From contig NZ_CP102509.1 in assembly GCF_024611995.1 (NCBI RefSeq), forward strand, positions 8,122,001 through 8,186,000: DNA of 64,000 bases. Direction: 5' to 3'. The position numbers were made by a program, and so were the translations under genes. This document shows positions 43,635-52,255 of this stretch, piece by piece (positions within the stretch are counted from its first letter, which is position 1; each line of letters opens with the position of its first letter). The DNA is from Streptomyces sp. NBC_00162 (GTDB lineage Bacteria; Actinomycetota; Actinomycetes; Streptomycetales; Streptomycetaceae). The notes beneath the pieces were generated by a model. It searched no databases, was not told where the DNA came from, and was given only the letters and a program-made list of their open reading frames with translations.

Positions 43635-45398
43635 GTGTCTCAGGAGCAACGCAAACGGGGGCAGAGGCTGCGGCTGCCCGTGAAGGCGTCACTGCCCGGC
43701 CGGCACCCGCACGAGGACAAGGCGCCCGTCACCGACCGGGTGGTCTTCGGCGTTGCGGCCGTGCTGACCTTGGGCTTCGTGATCTGGGGCGCCACGGCCA
43801 CCAGCTCGCTGGAGAGCGTCTCCGACACCTTGCTGAACGGCCTGATGCACAACGCCGGCTGGGCGTTCGTCCTGGTCGCCTCGGGGTTCGTCGTCTTCGC
43901 GCTCTGGCTCGCCATCAGCCGGTACGGACGGATCGAGCTGGGCCAGGAGCACGAGAAGCCGGAGTTCAGCACCGTCTCCTGGGTCGCCATGATGTTCAGC
44001 GCCGGCATGGGCATCGGCCTGATGTTCTACGGCGTCAGCGAACCCCTCGCGCACTACACCACTCCGCCGCCGGGCACCGACCCCACCGACTCGGCGGACG
44101 CCATGCAGACGGCACTCGCCACCACGCTCTTCCACTGGACGCTGCACCCGTGGGCCATCTACGCGGTGGTCGGCCTGGCCATCGCGTACAGCACCTTCCG
44201 GCGCCGCAGGCGGCAGACGATCAGCGCCGTCTTCATCCCGCTCCTCGGGAAGGAGCGCGCCGAGGGCGCACCCGGCCGGGTGATCGACATCCTGGCGATC
44301 TTCGCCACTCTGTTCGGCTCCGCCACGTCCCTGGGACTCGGCGCGCTCCAGATCGGCAGCGGCATGCACGAGGTGGGCTGGCTGGGCAAGGCCGGGACGG
44401 GGCTGCTCGTCGCCATCATCGCCGTGCTGACCGTCTGCTTCGTCTTCTCCGCCGTCTCCGGTGTGGAGAAGGGCATCCAGTGGCTCTCCAACATCAACAT
44501 GGTGCTGGCCGCCGTCCTCGCGGTCTTCGTGTTCATCGTCGGCCCCACCATCCTGGTCCTCGACCTGATCCCCACCTCCCTCGCCGCGTACTTCGACGAG
44601 CTGCCCCAGCTGATCGGCCGTACCGAGGCGTCCACCGGCGGCGGTGACGTCGCCGACTGGCTGAGCAGCTGGACGGTCTTCTACTGGGCCTGGTGGATCT
44701 CCTGGACGCCGTTCGTCGGCATGTTCATCGCCCGCATCAGCCGGGGCCGTACGATCCGTCAGTTCGTCGGCGGCGTCATCCTGGTGCCCAGCACCGTGAG
44801 CCTGGTCTGGTTCGCCATCTTCGGCGGTACGGCCATGCGCCTGAAGGAGCAGGGAAAGCTCGGCGACGCGACCACGCCCGAGGCGCAGCTCTTCGGCGTG
44901 CTCCAGGAGTTCCCGATCGCCGGCGTGATGAGCCTGCTCGTGATGATCCTGGTCGGCATCTTCTTCGTCTCCGGCGCCGACGCGGCGTCGATCGTGATGG
45001 GCACCCTCTCCCAGAGGGGCACCTTCGAACCCGCCCGGTTCATCGTCGTCTTCTGGGGCGTGGTGACCGGTGGCGTGGCGGCCGTGATGCTGCTCGTCGG
45101 TGAGGGCAAGGGCGACGCCCTCGCGGGCCTGCAACACTTGACGATCCTCGTTGCCGCCCCGTTCGTCCTGGTGATGATCGGCATGTGCTGGGCCCTGTTG
45201 CGGGACCTCCGCCGGGACCCGCTGATCGTCCGCGGCGAACTCGCCACGGAGGCGATGGAGGAAGCTGTGATCGCGGGCCACGAGAAGTACGCGGGCGAGT
45301 TCGAGATCCGCATCGGCCCGGCGAAGGACGAGGCACCCGGGGAGACGAAGGACGACCGCGACCGCAAAGACCCGGGACCCCCGCCCCCGGCCCCCTGA
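43635..45398 (+). CDS. BCCT family betaine/choline/carnitine-type transporter
   Basis: A 587-residue secondary transporter with 12 TM segments. GTG 43635 (MSQEQRKRGQRLRLP) has AAAGG eight bases upstream; GTG 43626 is an alternative. The family's tryptophan-rich TM8 reads TVFYWAWWISWTPFVGMF, with the GMGIGLMFYGVSEP segment earlier. The cytoplasmic tail is long, acidic then Pro-rich (APGETKDDRDRKDPGPPP), a region that senses osmotic stress in BetP-type proteins. Probable substrate: glycine betaine or choline. It lies 227 bases after the NRPS locus in the same direction; a link to it is not shown. Confidence 0.92.
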   Translation: MSQEQRKRGQRLRLPVKASLPGRHPHEDKAPVTDRVVFGVAAVLTLGFVIWGATATSSLESVSDTLLNGLMHNAGWAFVLVASGFVVFALWLAISRYGRIELGQEHEKPEFSTVSWVAMMFSAGMGIGLMFYGVSEPLAHYTTPPPGTDPTDSADAMQTALATTLFHWTLHPWAIYAVVGLAIAYSTFRRRRRQTISAVFIPLLGKERAEGAPGRVIDILAIFATLFGSATSLGLGALQIGSGMHEVGWLGKAGTGLLVAIIAVLTVCFVFSAVSGVEKGIQWLSNINMVLAAVLAVFVFIVGPTILVLDLIPTSLAAYFDELPQLIGRTEASTGGGDVADWLSSWTVFYWAWWISWTPFVGMFIARISRGRTIRQFVGGVILVPSTVSLVWFAIFGGTAMRLKEQGKLGDATTPEAQLFGVLQEFPIAGVMSLLVMILVGIFFVSGADAASIVMGTLSQRGTFEPARFIVVFWGVVTGGVAAVMLLVGEGKGDALAGLQHLTILVAAPFVLVMIGMCWALLRDLRRDPLIVRGELATEAMEEAVIAGHEKYAGEFEIRIGPAKDEAPGETKDDRDRKDPGPPPPAP

Positions 45399-45584
45399 CG
45401 GGCACACCCGCCATACGCCACACGGCCCGGCCGGGCGACTCGGGGGAGGGGGCGTCCGGCACGGCCGGGTCTACCCGGCCTCGCCGGGTAGGTGCGGACA
45501 CGGCGTACGCGTCCCGGAAGAGCCGCGCCCGCCTACGCGGGCGCGGTATCCGCTGCACGGTCACGGGCACGATCCACACGCCAT

Positions 45585-46058
45585 TCAAGGCAGTGGCGGA
45601 TCGAACAGGTCCAGCTCGGCCGGAGTCGGGGCCTCGAACTGACTCTGACACTCCCTGAGCAGCTCGGGTGTCAGCACGACCGAGCCCGGCTCCTGGTTCC
45701 GGAGGGCGAGGCGCCGCTCCAGTTCTGCCATCGGCACATCGAGGTAGCGCAGTTCGACTTCGACCCCGAGCGCGCGAGCTCGGAGCCGCTTCTCATCGCG
45801 TTCCTGACGCTGCCAGAACCCATTCTCCAAGATCACAACGGCTCCGGAAGTCAGCAGATCCTGGGCCTGCTGCCACAGGCGACGTTCGATGCGGTCCCGA
45901 GCCTCGCCGTCGAAGAGGTCAAGGCCCAGCTCCGCAAGCCGCTCGTCCGGGCACAGACGCACAGCGGAAAGTTCCCGCTCCAACTTCTTGGCCACCGTGG
46001 TCTTCCCGGCACCGGGAAGGCCGCACAGGAGTACCAGCCTTGGTCGTCGGTCGTCCAT
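45585..46058 (-). CDS. AAA-type P-loop kinase, 157 residues
   Basis: A small nucleotide kinase of the AAA_33/zeta-toxin-like group. Walker A is GLPGAGKTT near residue 13; a CPDERLAELG segment and an Arg-rich lid (RLALRNQEP) follow. Relatives include chloramphenicol phosphotransferase and polynucleotide-kinase-like proteins; the phosphate acceptor is unknown. ATG 46058 has AGGGG upstream. It stands alone at the edge of a degraded region. Confidence 0.85.
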   Translation of the reverse strand: MDDRRPRLVLLCGLPGAGKTTVAKKLERELSAVRLCPDERLAELGLDLFDGEARDRIERRLWQQAQDLLTSGAVVILENGFWQRQERDEKRLRARALGVEVELRYLDVPMAELERRLALRNQEPGSVVLTPELLRECQSQFEAPTPAELDLFDPPLP

Positions 46059-46118
46059 GATCCCCTACCCTCATCGAGCCCTCGTGGAGATCATCGCTCC
46101 TGTGGGGATGAGGGAGAA

Positions 46119-46409
46119 GCGAGTTTGTGGTGGGTGGCGGCGGTTCTTCGAGCCCGGCGGGCGGCCGGGGCCGGGTCGGGATCGCGGCCTGCCCCACGCC
46201 TGAGCGGTCGCCTTCCCGTAGAGACGGGTGTCGGTGTCTGTCACGGCCTGCTCGGTGCCCCCGGTTGCGGCCACCAAGATGAACCAGCCCCCATGCTTGG
46301 GCGGTCGGCAGCTCTTTGGGTCGTAGCCCCCCCGGGGGGGGGGGGGGGGGGGGGGGGGTGGGGGCCGGCGCATGAAGCGGTCGGAGCGGAGGCGGCCGAG
46401 GATCTCGAC
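46119..46409 (-). pseudogene. transposase remnant (putative NF041680-type)
   Basis: One open frame reads EILGRLRSDRFMRRP, poly-Pro from the G-tract, YDPKSCRPPKHGGWF, GGTEQAVTDTDTRLYGKATA and then jumps to PRSRPGPGRPPGSKNRR. These pieces match, from memory, the middle and the extreme C-terminus (AT-hook-like GRPPGSKNR) of a large Streptomyces transposase family; the catalytic C-terminal domain between them is deleted. Coordinates are approximate. The gene is non-functional. Confidence 0.55.
46327..46364. repeat. C7-G25 homopolymer tract
   Basis: Seven C then 25 uninterrupted G, one T and five more G. It lies inside the transposase remnant. Such a length is rare in any genome; it may be a real unstable tract or an assembly artefact. 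Confidence 0.9.
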
Positions 46410-46666
46410 GGGAGGCGCAGTGTGGGAGGGGCACGTGGCCGAGCCGGCTGACGGGACGTGTCCGGAGCCGGCGGGGCCTGGCGAGCCGCTGCCGGGGTGA
46501 GGTGTACGTACGGGCGGTCGCACACCGTTCAGCGGTCGGCCGCCGTTCGGATCATTTGAGGCCGCCCTTCAGGTGATTGCCGCACCTCTGACGAGCCGGG
46601 CCGCTGTCCCAGGGGTACGACGACTCGGCGGGTGATGAACGCACAACCCCGGTGAGGAGATCGACG

Positions 46667-46951
46667 ATGTACGCAGCAGTCCGGCGGTACGAAGGGGTGA
46701 GTGATCCGGCCGAGGCAGGACGGCTGGTGAAGGAGGGGTTCGTGCCGCTCATGCAGCAGGTCTCCGGCTTCGTGGCCTACTACTGGGTCGACGCCGGGGA
46801 CGGAGTGATGGTCTCGACCAGCGTTTTCCGGGACCGGGCAGGTGCCGAGGAATCGGTGTCGAGGGCGGCGGACTTCGTGCGGGACAACCTTGCGTCACTG
46901 CTCCCCAACCCTCCTCAGGTCATGGCCGGTGAGGTCGTGGCTTCCGCGTGA
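46667..46951 (+). CDS. small antibiotic-biosynthesis-monooxygenase-like protein
   Basis: A 94-residue protein with GAGGAG before ATG 46667. It shows a dimeric ferredoxin-like pattern: MYAAVRRYEGVSDPAEAGRL, GFVAYYWVDAGDGVMVSTSV and FRDRAGAEESVSRAADFVRD, close to ABM/EthD-like stress proteins in which the barrel binds small hydrophobic ligands. No catalytic residue can be assigned. Confidence 0.7.
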   Translation: MYAAVRRYEGVSDPAEAGRLVKEGFVPLMQQVSGFVAYYWVDAGDGVMVSTSVFRDRAGAEESVSRAADFVRDNLASLLPNPPQVMAGEVVASA

Positions 46952-47317
46952 GCGTGTCCGGGCCGGCGTGCCTCTTTGATGGGTTGGTCAGTTGATCGGA
47001 TGTGTCTGTCCGGTTGGTGACTGCTGTGACCGCCGAGCAGCACCAGCAGTAGCGCCCCGTAACGTGTTTCGGTCCGGGGCGCTGCTCTACTGCTCTGCTG
47101 CTGTGTGCTGAACAGGGGTTCGCCCGACTCCGCCTGCCCCAGGGCCGGCCTCCTCAACTATGCAGACTGCCTGAGAGAAGCAGGGCACCCGCTGCGGAAT
47201 CACGTCTAGGCCGTCGCCCGTTCCTCGACCCTGCAGGAGGGATCTGCCCATGCCGGCTTCCACGGCCGTCCCGCGCGCGTACCGTGGCGGTATGACCCCC
47301 GCCGGGAGGACCAGCCG
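46952..47317. other. intergenic region before toxin-antitoxin pair
   Basis: 366 bases with no convincing gene. It contains a hairpin at 47051-47083 and, near 47288-47317, the GGGAGG RBS of the antitoxin gene. Confidence 0.4.
47051..47083 (+). terminator. hairpin, probable terminator of the ABM-like gene
   Basis: A perfect 9-bp stem AGCGCCCCG/CGGGGCGCT with a 15-base loop, 100 bases after the ABM-like stop. Confidence 0.55.
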
Positions 47318-47623
47318 ATGAGCGCGCAGCCCGATCACGTATCCGTTCCGCCGTACGCGCCCGCGCCCGGGGCCCCGGGTGAACTGCTCGCGCAGTTGCG
47401 TGCCGACCGCCGCGCAGAGCGGTGGGTGCCGGCGTTCGAACGGGAGTGGGCGGCGGCGTTGGAGGAGTCGCGCCGTTCGTTCTCCCTCACCACACTGTAC
47501 GAGGTCGTCCAGGTCTGGCAGGCCCGCGTCGCCTCCGCCCCGGCGGTCGACGCGTTCCTCGCCTCCGGCCGCGACGAGACCGGGTTCGTGGACATGGAGG
47601 AGCTCCGGAACGGGCGCCGGTGA
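47318..47623 (+). CDS. DUF6247-type antitoxin candidate
   Basis: A 101-residue protein, MSAQPDHVSVPPYAPAPGAP then ELLAQLRADRRAERWVPAFEREW and FSLTTLYEVVQVWQARVAS. This layout matches DUF6247 proteins that precede RelE/ParE-like genes in Streptomyces. GGGAGG precedes ATG 47318 and its stop overlaps the downstream toxin-like gene (GTGA). It should bind and neutralise the toxin and repress the operon. Confidence 0.7.
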   Translation: MSAQPDHVSVPPYAPAPGAPGELLAQLRADRRAERWVPAFEREWAAALEESRRSFSLTTLYEVVQVWQARVASAPAVDAFLASGRDETGFVDMEELRNGRR

Positions 47624-47880
47624 GCGGCCGACCGTACGCGGTCCGGCTGTCGCCGCCCGCCGCAAAGGTGCTCGCCGCACTGCCCGAGCACGCGGAAGAG
47701 ACGGTGTGGGATCTGCTGGACGCCGCCGCGGCCGACCCGTGGGGCTTCCGCCAGTGGGACGCCGGTGACCCTGAAGGCGAAGACGTCCGTATAGCGTCCG
47801 CCGGCCGCCTGTCCGTCATCTACTTCGCGAACCGTGCGCTTCGGCACCTGACGGTCCTGGACATCGTCTGGCTCGGCTAA
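47620..47880 (+). CDS. RelE/ParE-like toxin candidate
   Basis: An 86-residue basic protein with the RelE/ParE fold pattern: YAVRLSPPAAKVLAALPEH, DLLDAAAADPWGF, then the strand pair VRIASAGRLSVIYFANRAL and LTVLDIVWLG. Family toxins cleave ribosome-bound mRNA or inhibit gyrase. GTG 47620 overlaps the antitoxin stop. A canonical catalytic Arg/Tyr set cannot be assigned with confidence. Confidence 0.7.
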   Translation: MSGRPYAVRLSPPAAKVLAALPEHAEETVWDLLDAAAADPWGFRQWDAGDPEGEDVRIASAGRLSVIYFANRALRHLTVLDIVWLG

Positions 47881-47977
47881 GCCGGCCACTTGGCGTGTGA
47901 GCGTTCTGGTTTCTCCGGAGCCGGCAGGCGGGAGGGGCATCTATGCTGACGGCCTTCGTCCGCACCCGGGCGTCCAT

Positions 47978-48241
47978 GTGTCCAAGAATCACTCCGTCAC
48001 GTTCTACTCCAGCCTGCTCTCCATGGCCATGCTCGCCGTGCTGGGCGGTGCGTGCGTGTACTTCGGGGTCACCCTCAGCGTCTGGTGGTTCTACGCGCTG
48101 GCTGTCCCGTCGGTTTGCGGGGTGCTCGGCATCGGCGTCTACGAGTGGCTGAAGCGGCCGAGCCGCGTCGGGGCAGGGGCGGTCGAGGAAGAGCAGGGCC
48201 AACTAGGGGGTTCTGACCGCCCTTCCGGATGCCGTTGGTGA
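47978..48241 (+). CDS. small membrane protein, unknown function
   Basis: About 87 residues from GTG 47978 (VSKNHSVTFYSSLLSM) with two TM segments, about 9-28 and 34-54, and an acidic-Gly tail. The frame is open to 47897, and no strong RBS decides the start. Family not recognised. Confidence 0.5.
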   Translation: MSKNHSVTFYSSLLSMAMLAVLGGACVYFGVTLSVWWFYALAVPSVCGVLGIGVYEWLKRPSRVGAGAVEEEQGQLGGSDRPSGCRW

Positions 48242-48300
48242 TCTTTTTTGGGGTAATCCGGACTGATGGCCAGCCATCGCGGTTTCAGCGCCGAGTGCGA

Positions 48301-48663
48301 TCAGCAGTCGGCTACGTCGACCACTTCGAAGCCTTCGCGATGCATCCGTTCACCTCCCCAGGCGCCGAGCGGCCCGAGCGCTTGATTGAGCGTGCGCCCG
48401 TGCTCGGTCAGGGAGTACTCCACCCGTGGCGGCACCTGGGCGTAGACCTCCCGGTGCACGAGTCCGTCTTCCTCCATCTCACGCAGGTGCTGGGTCAGCA
48501 TCTTCTCGCTCACTCCGGGCAGACCGCGACGGAGCTCGGCGAAGCGGCGTACGCCATGGGCTTCAAGTTCCCAGAGGATCAGTCCCTTCCACTTGCCGCT
48601 CACCACGTCGAGTGCAGCGTCGATGCCGCAGATGTAAGGCCCGTGCCTCGGCGCTTTGGCCAT
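48301..48663 (-). CDS. HxlR family transcriptional regulator
   Basis: A 120-residue winged-helix repressor, MAKAPRHGPYICGIDAALDV with SGKWKGLILWEL, VSEKMLTQHLREMEEDGLVH and PPRVEYSLTEHGRTL. ATG 48663 is chosen over GTG 48666 because GGAGG then stands 7 bases upstream. It is divergent from the NAD-binding oxidoreductase, the usual target in this pairing; GGTAAGTACC- and GGTACTTCC-like sequences at 48683-48720 are candidate operators. Confidence 0.92.
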   Translation of the reverse strand: MAKAPRHGPYICGIDAALDVVSGKWKGLILWELEAHGVRRFAELRRGLPGVSEKMLTQHLREMEEDGLVHREVYAQVPPRVEYSLTEHGRTLNQALGPLGAWGGERMHREGFEVVDVADC

Positions 48664-48747
48664 CACTGACCCTCCTTACTAAAAGGTAAGTACCGCAGAA
48701 AATAGTGGGTACTTCCGAGAGTAGTGGCGCTCTCCGAGCATGGAGGG

Positions 48748-49655
48748 GTGAACGAACAACAGAACCACACCACCAGGCAATACAGCGCTGTCACCGTGAT
48801 CGGGCTTGGCCCGATGGGCCAGGCGATGACGCGCACCCTCCTCGCCGCCGGCCACCCGGTCACCGTCTGGAACCGCACCGTCGGCCGGGCCGACGGCGTC
48901 GTCGCCGACGGAGCAACGCTCGCGGCAACACCTGGCGAGGCGGTCGAGGCGAGTGACCTCGTGATCCTCAGCCTCACCGACTACCAGGCGATGTACGACA
49001 TCCTCGACAGCGCCACCGCATCACTCGCCGGCCGGACGCTGGTCAACCTGAGCTCGGACACGCCCGACCGCACACGCAAGGCAGCAACCTGGGCGGCGGG
49101 CCACGACGCCGCCTTCCTCACCGGTGGTGTCATGGTCCCGGCGCCGATGATCGGCACGGAGGCGGCCCATGTCTACTACAGCGGCCCCGACAAGGTGATG
49201 GAGAATCACCGGGCGGCGTTGGCACCGCTCGGCACGCCAAAGTATCTGGGTGAGGATCCGGGCCTTGCCCAGATGATGTATCAAGCCCAACTCGCGGTGT
49301 TCCTCACCACCCTGTCCGCACTCATGCACGCCACAGCGATGCTGGGCACCGCAGGAATGAAGGCCAAGGAAACACTGCCGGAGTTGCTCTCCTCCGCCGA
49401 CTCGATCGGCGCCATCCTGAGGGCGGCGAAAAGACCCCCGGCGCCGCGCTGGATGCCGGCGAGCATCCCGGCGACCTCAGCACGGTCACCATGATGGGCG
49501 CGACGTCCGACCACATCGTCGAGACCAGCACGTCACTCGGCCTCGACCTCGCTCTCCCCCTGGCCGTGCAAGCCCACTACCGGCGCGCGATCGAGAACGG
49601 ACACGGCGGCGACAACTGGACCCGCATCATCGACAGCATCCGAGAGCCGCGCTGA
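48748..49655 (+). CDS. NAD(P)-binding 3-hydroxyisobutyrate-dehydrogenase-like reductase (frameshifted)
   Basis: 6-phosphogluconate dehydrogenase-like superfamily, imine-reductase/HIBADH branch. The Rossmann motif is VIGLGPMGQAM, with WNRTVGRA after strand 2 and LTGGVMVPAPMIGT. After SADSIGAILRAA the frame breaks; the C-terminus TPGAALDAGEHPGDLSTVTM and GHGGDNWTRIIDSI continues one frame over to 49655. One added C in the run 49435-49439, or one A at 49429-49432, repairs it to about 302 residues. GTG 48748 follows GGAGG closely; GTG 48724 is an alternative start. It is divergent from the HxlR regulator. Confidence 0.83.
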
Positions 49656-49887
49656 CCGAACGCGGGACTGATGAACACACGGTTTGGCCTACAACGAGGA
49701 GCTCGCGTCCGGGGGCTGCTGAAGTGTGGGAATGGCTACGCAGGTGAGAGCGAAGAGCGGATGTCGGTGATTCCCGGCATCGGCTCTCACTCCGGGCCGG
49801 CCGTGCCGTGACGTGACGTAGGGTGATCGGCGCAGCGGTACCGCAGTACCGCGCGACGAATGGCACCAGGGGATGGGACCCATCACG

Positions 49888-50358
49888 ATGAAGCTCGGCG
49901 AAGCACTGGCGGAGCGCGCGGAGGCGGCTCGCCGCGTCGAACAGCTGCGGGCCCGCATCGTGGCCAACGCCCGCCACCAAGAGGGCGAGACCCCCGCCGA
50001 GGACCCGGCAGCGCTGCTCGCCGAGGTCACCGAGACCCTCGACGCCCTGGAGTCCTTGATCCGGCGTATCAACCGGACCAACGCCGCCGTCGACATGGGC
50101 GCCGACGGCACCCTCACCGACGCCCTCGCGCGCCGCGACACCCTGCGCCTGCGCCACTCCGTGCTCACCTCGGCTGCCGATGCCGCCGCGGGCAGCGGGG
50201 ACCGGGGCTACGGCCGCCAGCTGCGCTCGGAGCTGATGGTGCTCCCCGCGCTGCCCGTCGCCGAGCTGCGCGCCCGCGCCGACGATGCCGCCCGCGAGAT
50301 CCGCGAGATCGACGTACGCATCCAGCGCACCAACTGGGAGGCCGACCTCCTGGACTGA
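49888..50358 (+). CDS. DIP1984 family protein
   Basis: A 156-residue, highly helical protein, MKLGEALAERAEAARRVEQL onward, with long coiled-coil-prone segments (LLAEVTETLDALESLIRRIN, then the C-terminal IREIDVRIQRTNWEADLL). ATG 49888 matches the family start; ATG 49873 is an alternative. DIP1984 proteins have no proven function and are often near defence or phage genes. A very strong terminator hairpin follows 220 bases later. Confidence 0.85.
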   Translation: MKLGEALAERAEAARRVEQLRARIVANARHQEGETPAEDPAALLAEVTETLDALESLIRRINRTNAAVDMGADGTLTDALARRDTLRLRHSVLTSAADAAAGSGDRGYGRQLRSELMVLPALPVAELRARADDAAREIREIDVRIQRTNWEADLLD

Positions 50359-50578
50359 GACCCGCGATGTGGAGCAGGTAGTCGCTCCGGAGGCGTGCAC
50401 AACCGAGGGCCGGCGGTTACCGGCCCGGCTGGCGCGCGGAGAGCAGCGCATCGGGTTCGACTCCCGAGACGACAGTGCAGCTCAGCAGCGTGACGAGTCA
50501 CAGCGCATCGCGCACATTTCATCACCACGTGCAGATCCGGTCGTGACGAGGGCGGGTTCGGGGCATCCGCGTCGCAGG

Positions 50579-50622
50579 ACGGCGCCCGGACCGGGAGCTC
50601 ACGCTCCCGGTCCGGGCGCCGT
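50579..50622. terminator. 20-bp perfect hairpin
   Basis: Arms 50579-50598 and 50603-50622 are exact reverse complements around a 4-base TCAC loop. It is the strongest hairpin I saw in the window. It ends 26 bases before the IS701 target duplication, so it may have ended the DIP1984 transcript and now also shields the element from read-through. Confidence 0.85.
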
Positions 50623-50651
50623 GTCGTGCGCGGGCAGTGCGGGCCGTCTAA

Positions 50652-52052
50652 TACTGCAACGGCGTTTGGTGTGACTGGTGGCCAGGTTGGTCGTTGGTCT
50701 GGATATGGGTGGGGTACTTGGTGATGTGAGGGCGTGGGCGGCGGGTCTGGGTGAGGTGCATGAGCGGTTCGTGCACCGGTTTGCCCGGTCGGAGCCGCGT
50801 GAGTCGGCACTGGCGTATATGCGGGGTCTGGTATCTCCGCTGGAGCGGAAGAACGGCTGGACACTCGCGGAAGAGGCTGGGCATGGGGGCCCGGACCGCA
50901 TGCACCGGCTGCTGAACCGGTGCGACTGGGACGCTGATGAAGTCCTCGACGACGTCCGCGACTACGTCTTCGAGCATCTCGGTGACCCCGAAGCGGTCCT
51001 GATCGTGGACGACACCGGCTTCCTGAAGAAGGGCATCCGCTCGGCCGGCGTCCAGCGCCAATACTCGGGAACGGCGGGCCGCACGGAGAACTGCCAGGTC
51101 GGTGTCTTCCTCGCCTATGCCGGCGAACGCGGTCGCACGCTGATCGACCGCCGCTTGTATCTGCCCACGTCGTGGACCGATGACCGGGAACGGTGCCGGG
51201 CCGCGGGCATCGAGGACACGGTCGCCTTCGAGACGAAAGTGGTCATCGCCAAGGCGATGGTCCGCCGGGCGATCGCGGAGAAGATCCCGTTCCGCTGGGT
51301 GACCGCGGACGCTGCCTACGGCTTCTCCAAGGGCTGGCGGACCGAGTTGGAGCGGGCTGATGTCTTCCACGTCATGGCCACCACCCGGCACGACACTGTC
51401 GTCTCCCGCTGGGCCATGGACCACCCGGTCCACGACCTGTTCAACGGCCTTGCGAGGCAGAAGTGGAAGCGTCGTTCCTGCGGGATGGGCGCCCACGGCC
51501 CGCGGGTCTACGACTGGGCACGCGTGGAGGTCCGGCCCTGGCACCGCGAGGACCGCCGGCACTGGGTCATCGCCCGCCGAAGCGTGAGCCGGCCCGACCA
51601 GATCTCCTTCTACATCGCCTACTGCCCCGCCGAGACCACCCTCGACGAACTCATTCACGTTGCGGGCAGCCGGTGGGCGGTCGAGGAATGCTTCCAGACC
51701 GCGAAACAGGAATGCGGCCTGGACGACTACCAGGTCCGCCGATATCCCGGCTGGCACCGCCACATCACCCTCGCCATGGCCGCCCACGTCTGCCTCACCG
51801 TCCTGAAGGCCCGCGAGGCCAACACAGGGAAAGCAGAAACGGATCCTCCCAGCTCATACCCCTCACCCTCCCCGAAATCCGACGCCTGATCACCCGCCTC
51901 ACCCACCGCCGACCAGCACCCGTCGAACACGTCCTGCACTGGTCACACTGGCGCCGCAGACGACAGTTCCAGGCCCGCACCAGCCACTACAAACAACGCG
52001 GCCACACACCACCAGAGACTGCCAACCTGTCAGAGCAAAGACCGTTGCAGTA
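50652..52052 (+). mobile_element. IS701-type insertion sequence with 4-bp target duplication
   Basis: A complete 1.4-kb element. Terminal inverted repeats begin TACTGCAACGG at the left and end CCGTTGCAGTA at the right, with partial matching inward. Both flanks are CTAA (50648-50651 and 52053-52056), a direct target duplication of the length and CTAR type known for IS701. It contains one transposase gene. The right flank is a RibD-like reductase fragment whose 5' part is not at the left flank. Confidence 0.85.
50678..51889 (+). CDS. IS701 family DDE transposase (frameshifted near C-terminus)
   Basis: 403 residues as read. The catalytic acidic residues are in LIVDDTGFLKKG, WVTADAAYGFSKG and AGSRWAVEECFQTAKQECG. 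The normal C-terminus LIPLTLPEIRRLITRLTHR continues in another frame after about 51837-51840 and would stop at 52054-52056. One added A in the run at 51837 restores about 458 residues. In that case the TAA stop is completed by the CTAA target duplication. GTG 50678 is the likely start. The element may be active if the fault is a sequencing error. Confidence 0.88.
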   Translation: MARLVVGLDMGGVLGDVRAWAAGLGEVHERFVHRFARSEPRESALAYMRGLVSPLERKNGWTLAEEAGHGGPDRMHRLLNRCDWDADEVLDDVRDYVFEHLGDPEAVLIVDDTGFLKKGIRSAGVQRQYSGTAGRTENCQVGVFLAYAGERGRTLIDRRLYLPTSWTDDRERCRAAGIEDTVAFETKVVIAKAMVRRAIAEKIPFRWVTADAAYGFSKGWRTELERADVFHVMATTRHDTVVSRWAMDHPVHDLFNGLARQKWKRRSCGMGAHGPRVYDWARVEVRPWHREDRRHWVIARRSVSRPDQISFYIAYCPAETTLDELIHVAGSRWAVEECFQTAKQECGLDDYQVRRYPGWHRHITLAMAAHVCLTVLKAREANTGKAETDPPSSYPSPSPKSDA

Positions 52053-52084
52053 CTAAGGGCTGTCTGACCTCCTGCGGGGCGCGC

Positions 52085-52230
52085 GAAGGCCGGGTTCCAC
52101 TGGCACAGACGTTCCTGCGCGAAGGCATCCTCGACGAACTCGTCATCACCACCGCCCCCGGTCCTCCTGGGCACGGGCATCCAGAGCATCTGCACCGTCG
52201 ACGACCAGTCGGCGCCAACGAGGAGCCGAG
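52085..52230 (+). pseudogene. RibD C-terminal-domain reductase fragment
   Basis: The frame EGRVPLAQTFLREGILDELV then ITTAP, continuing one frame over as VLLGTGIQSICTVDD, is the C-terminal part of a RibD/dihydrofolate-reductase-like protein. The N-terminal 130 or so residues are absent on either side of the IS element. There is one C too many in the C5 run near 52153. It is dead. Confidence 0.6.
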
Positions 52231-52255
52231 CCCGGGTCCCGGCATCGCCGGGCCG

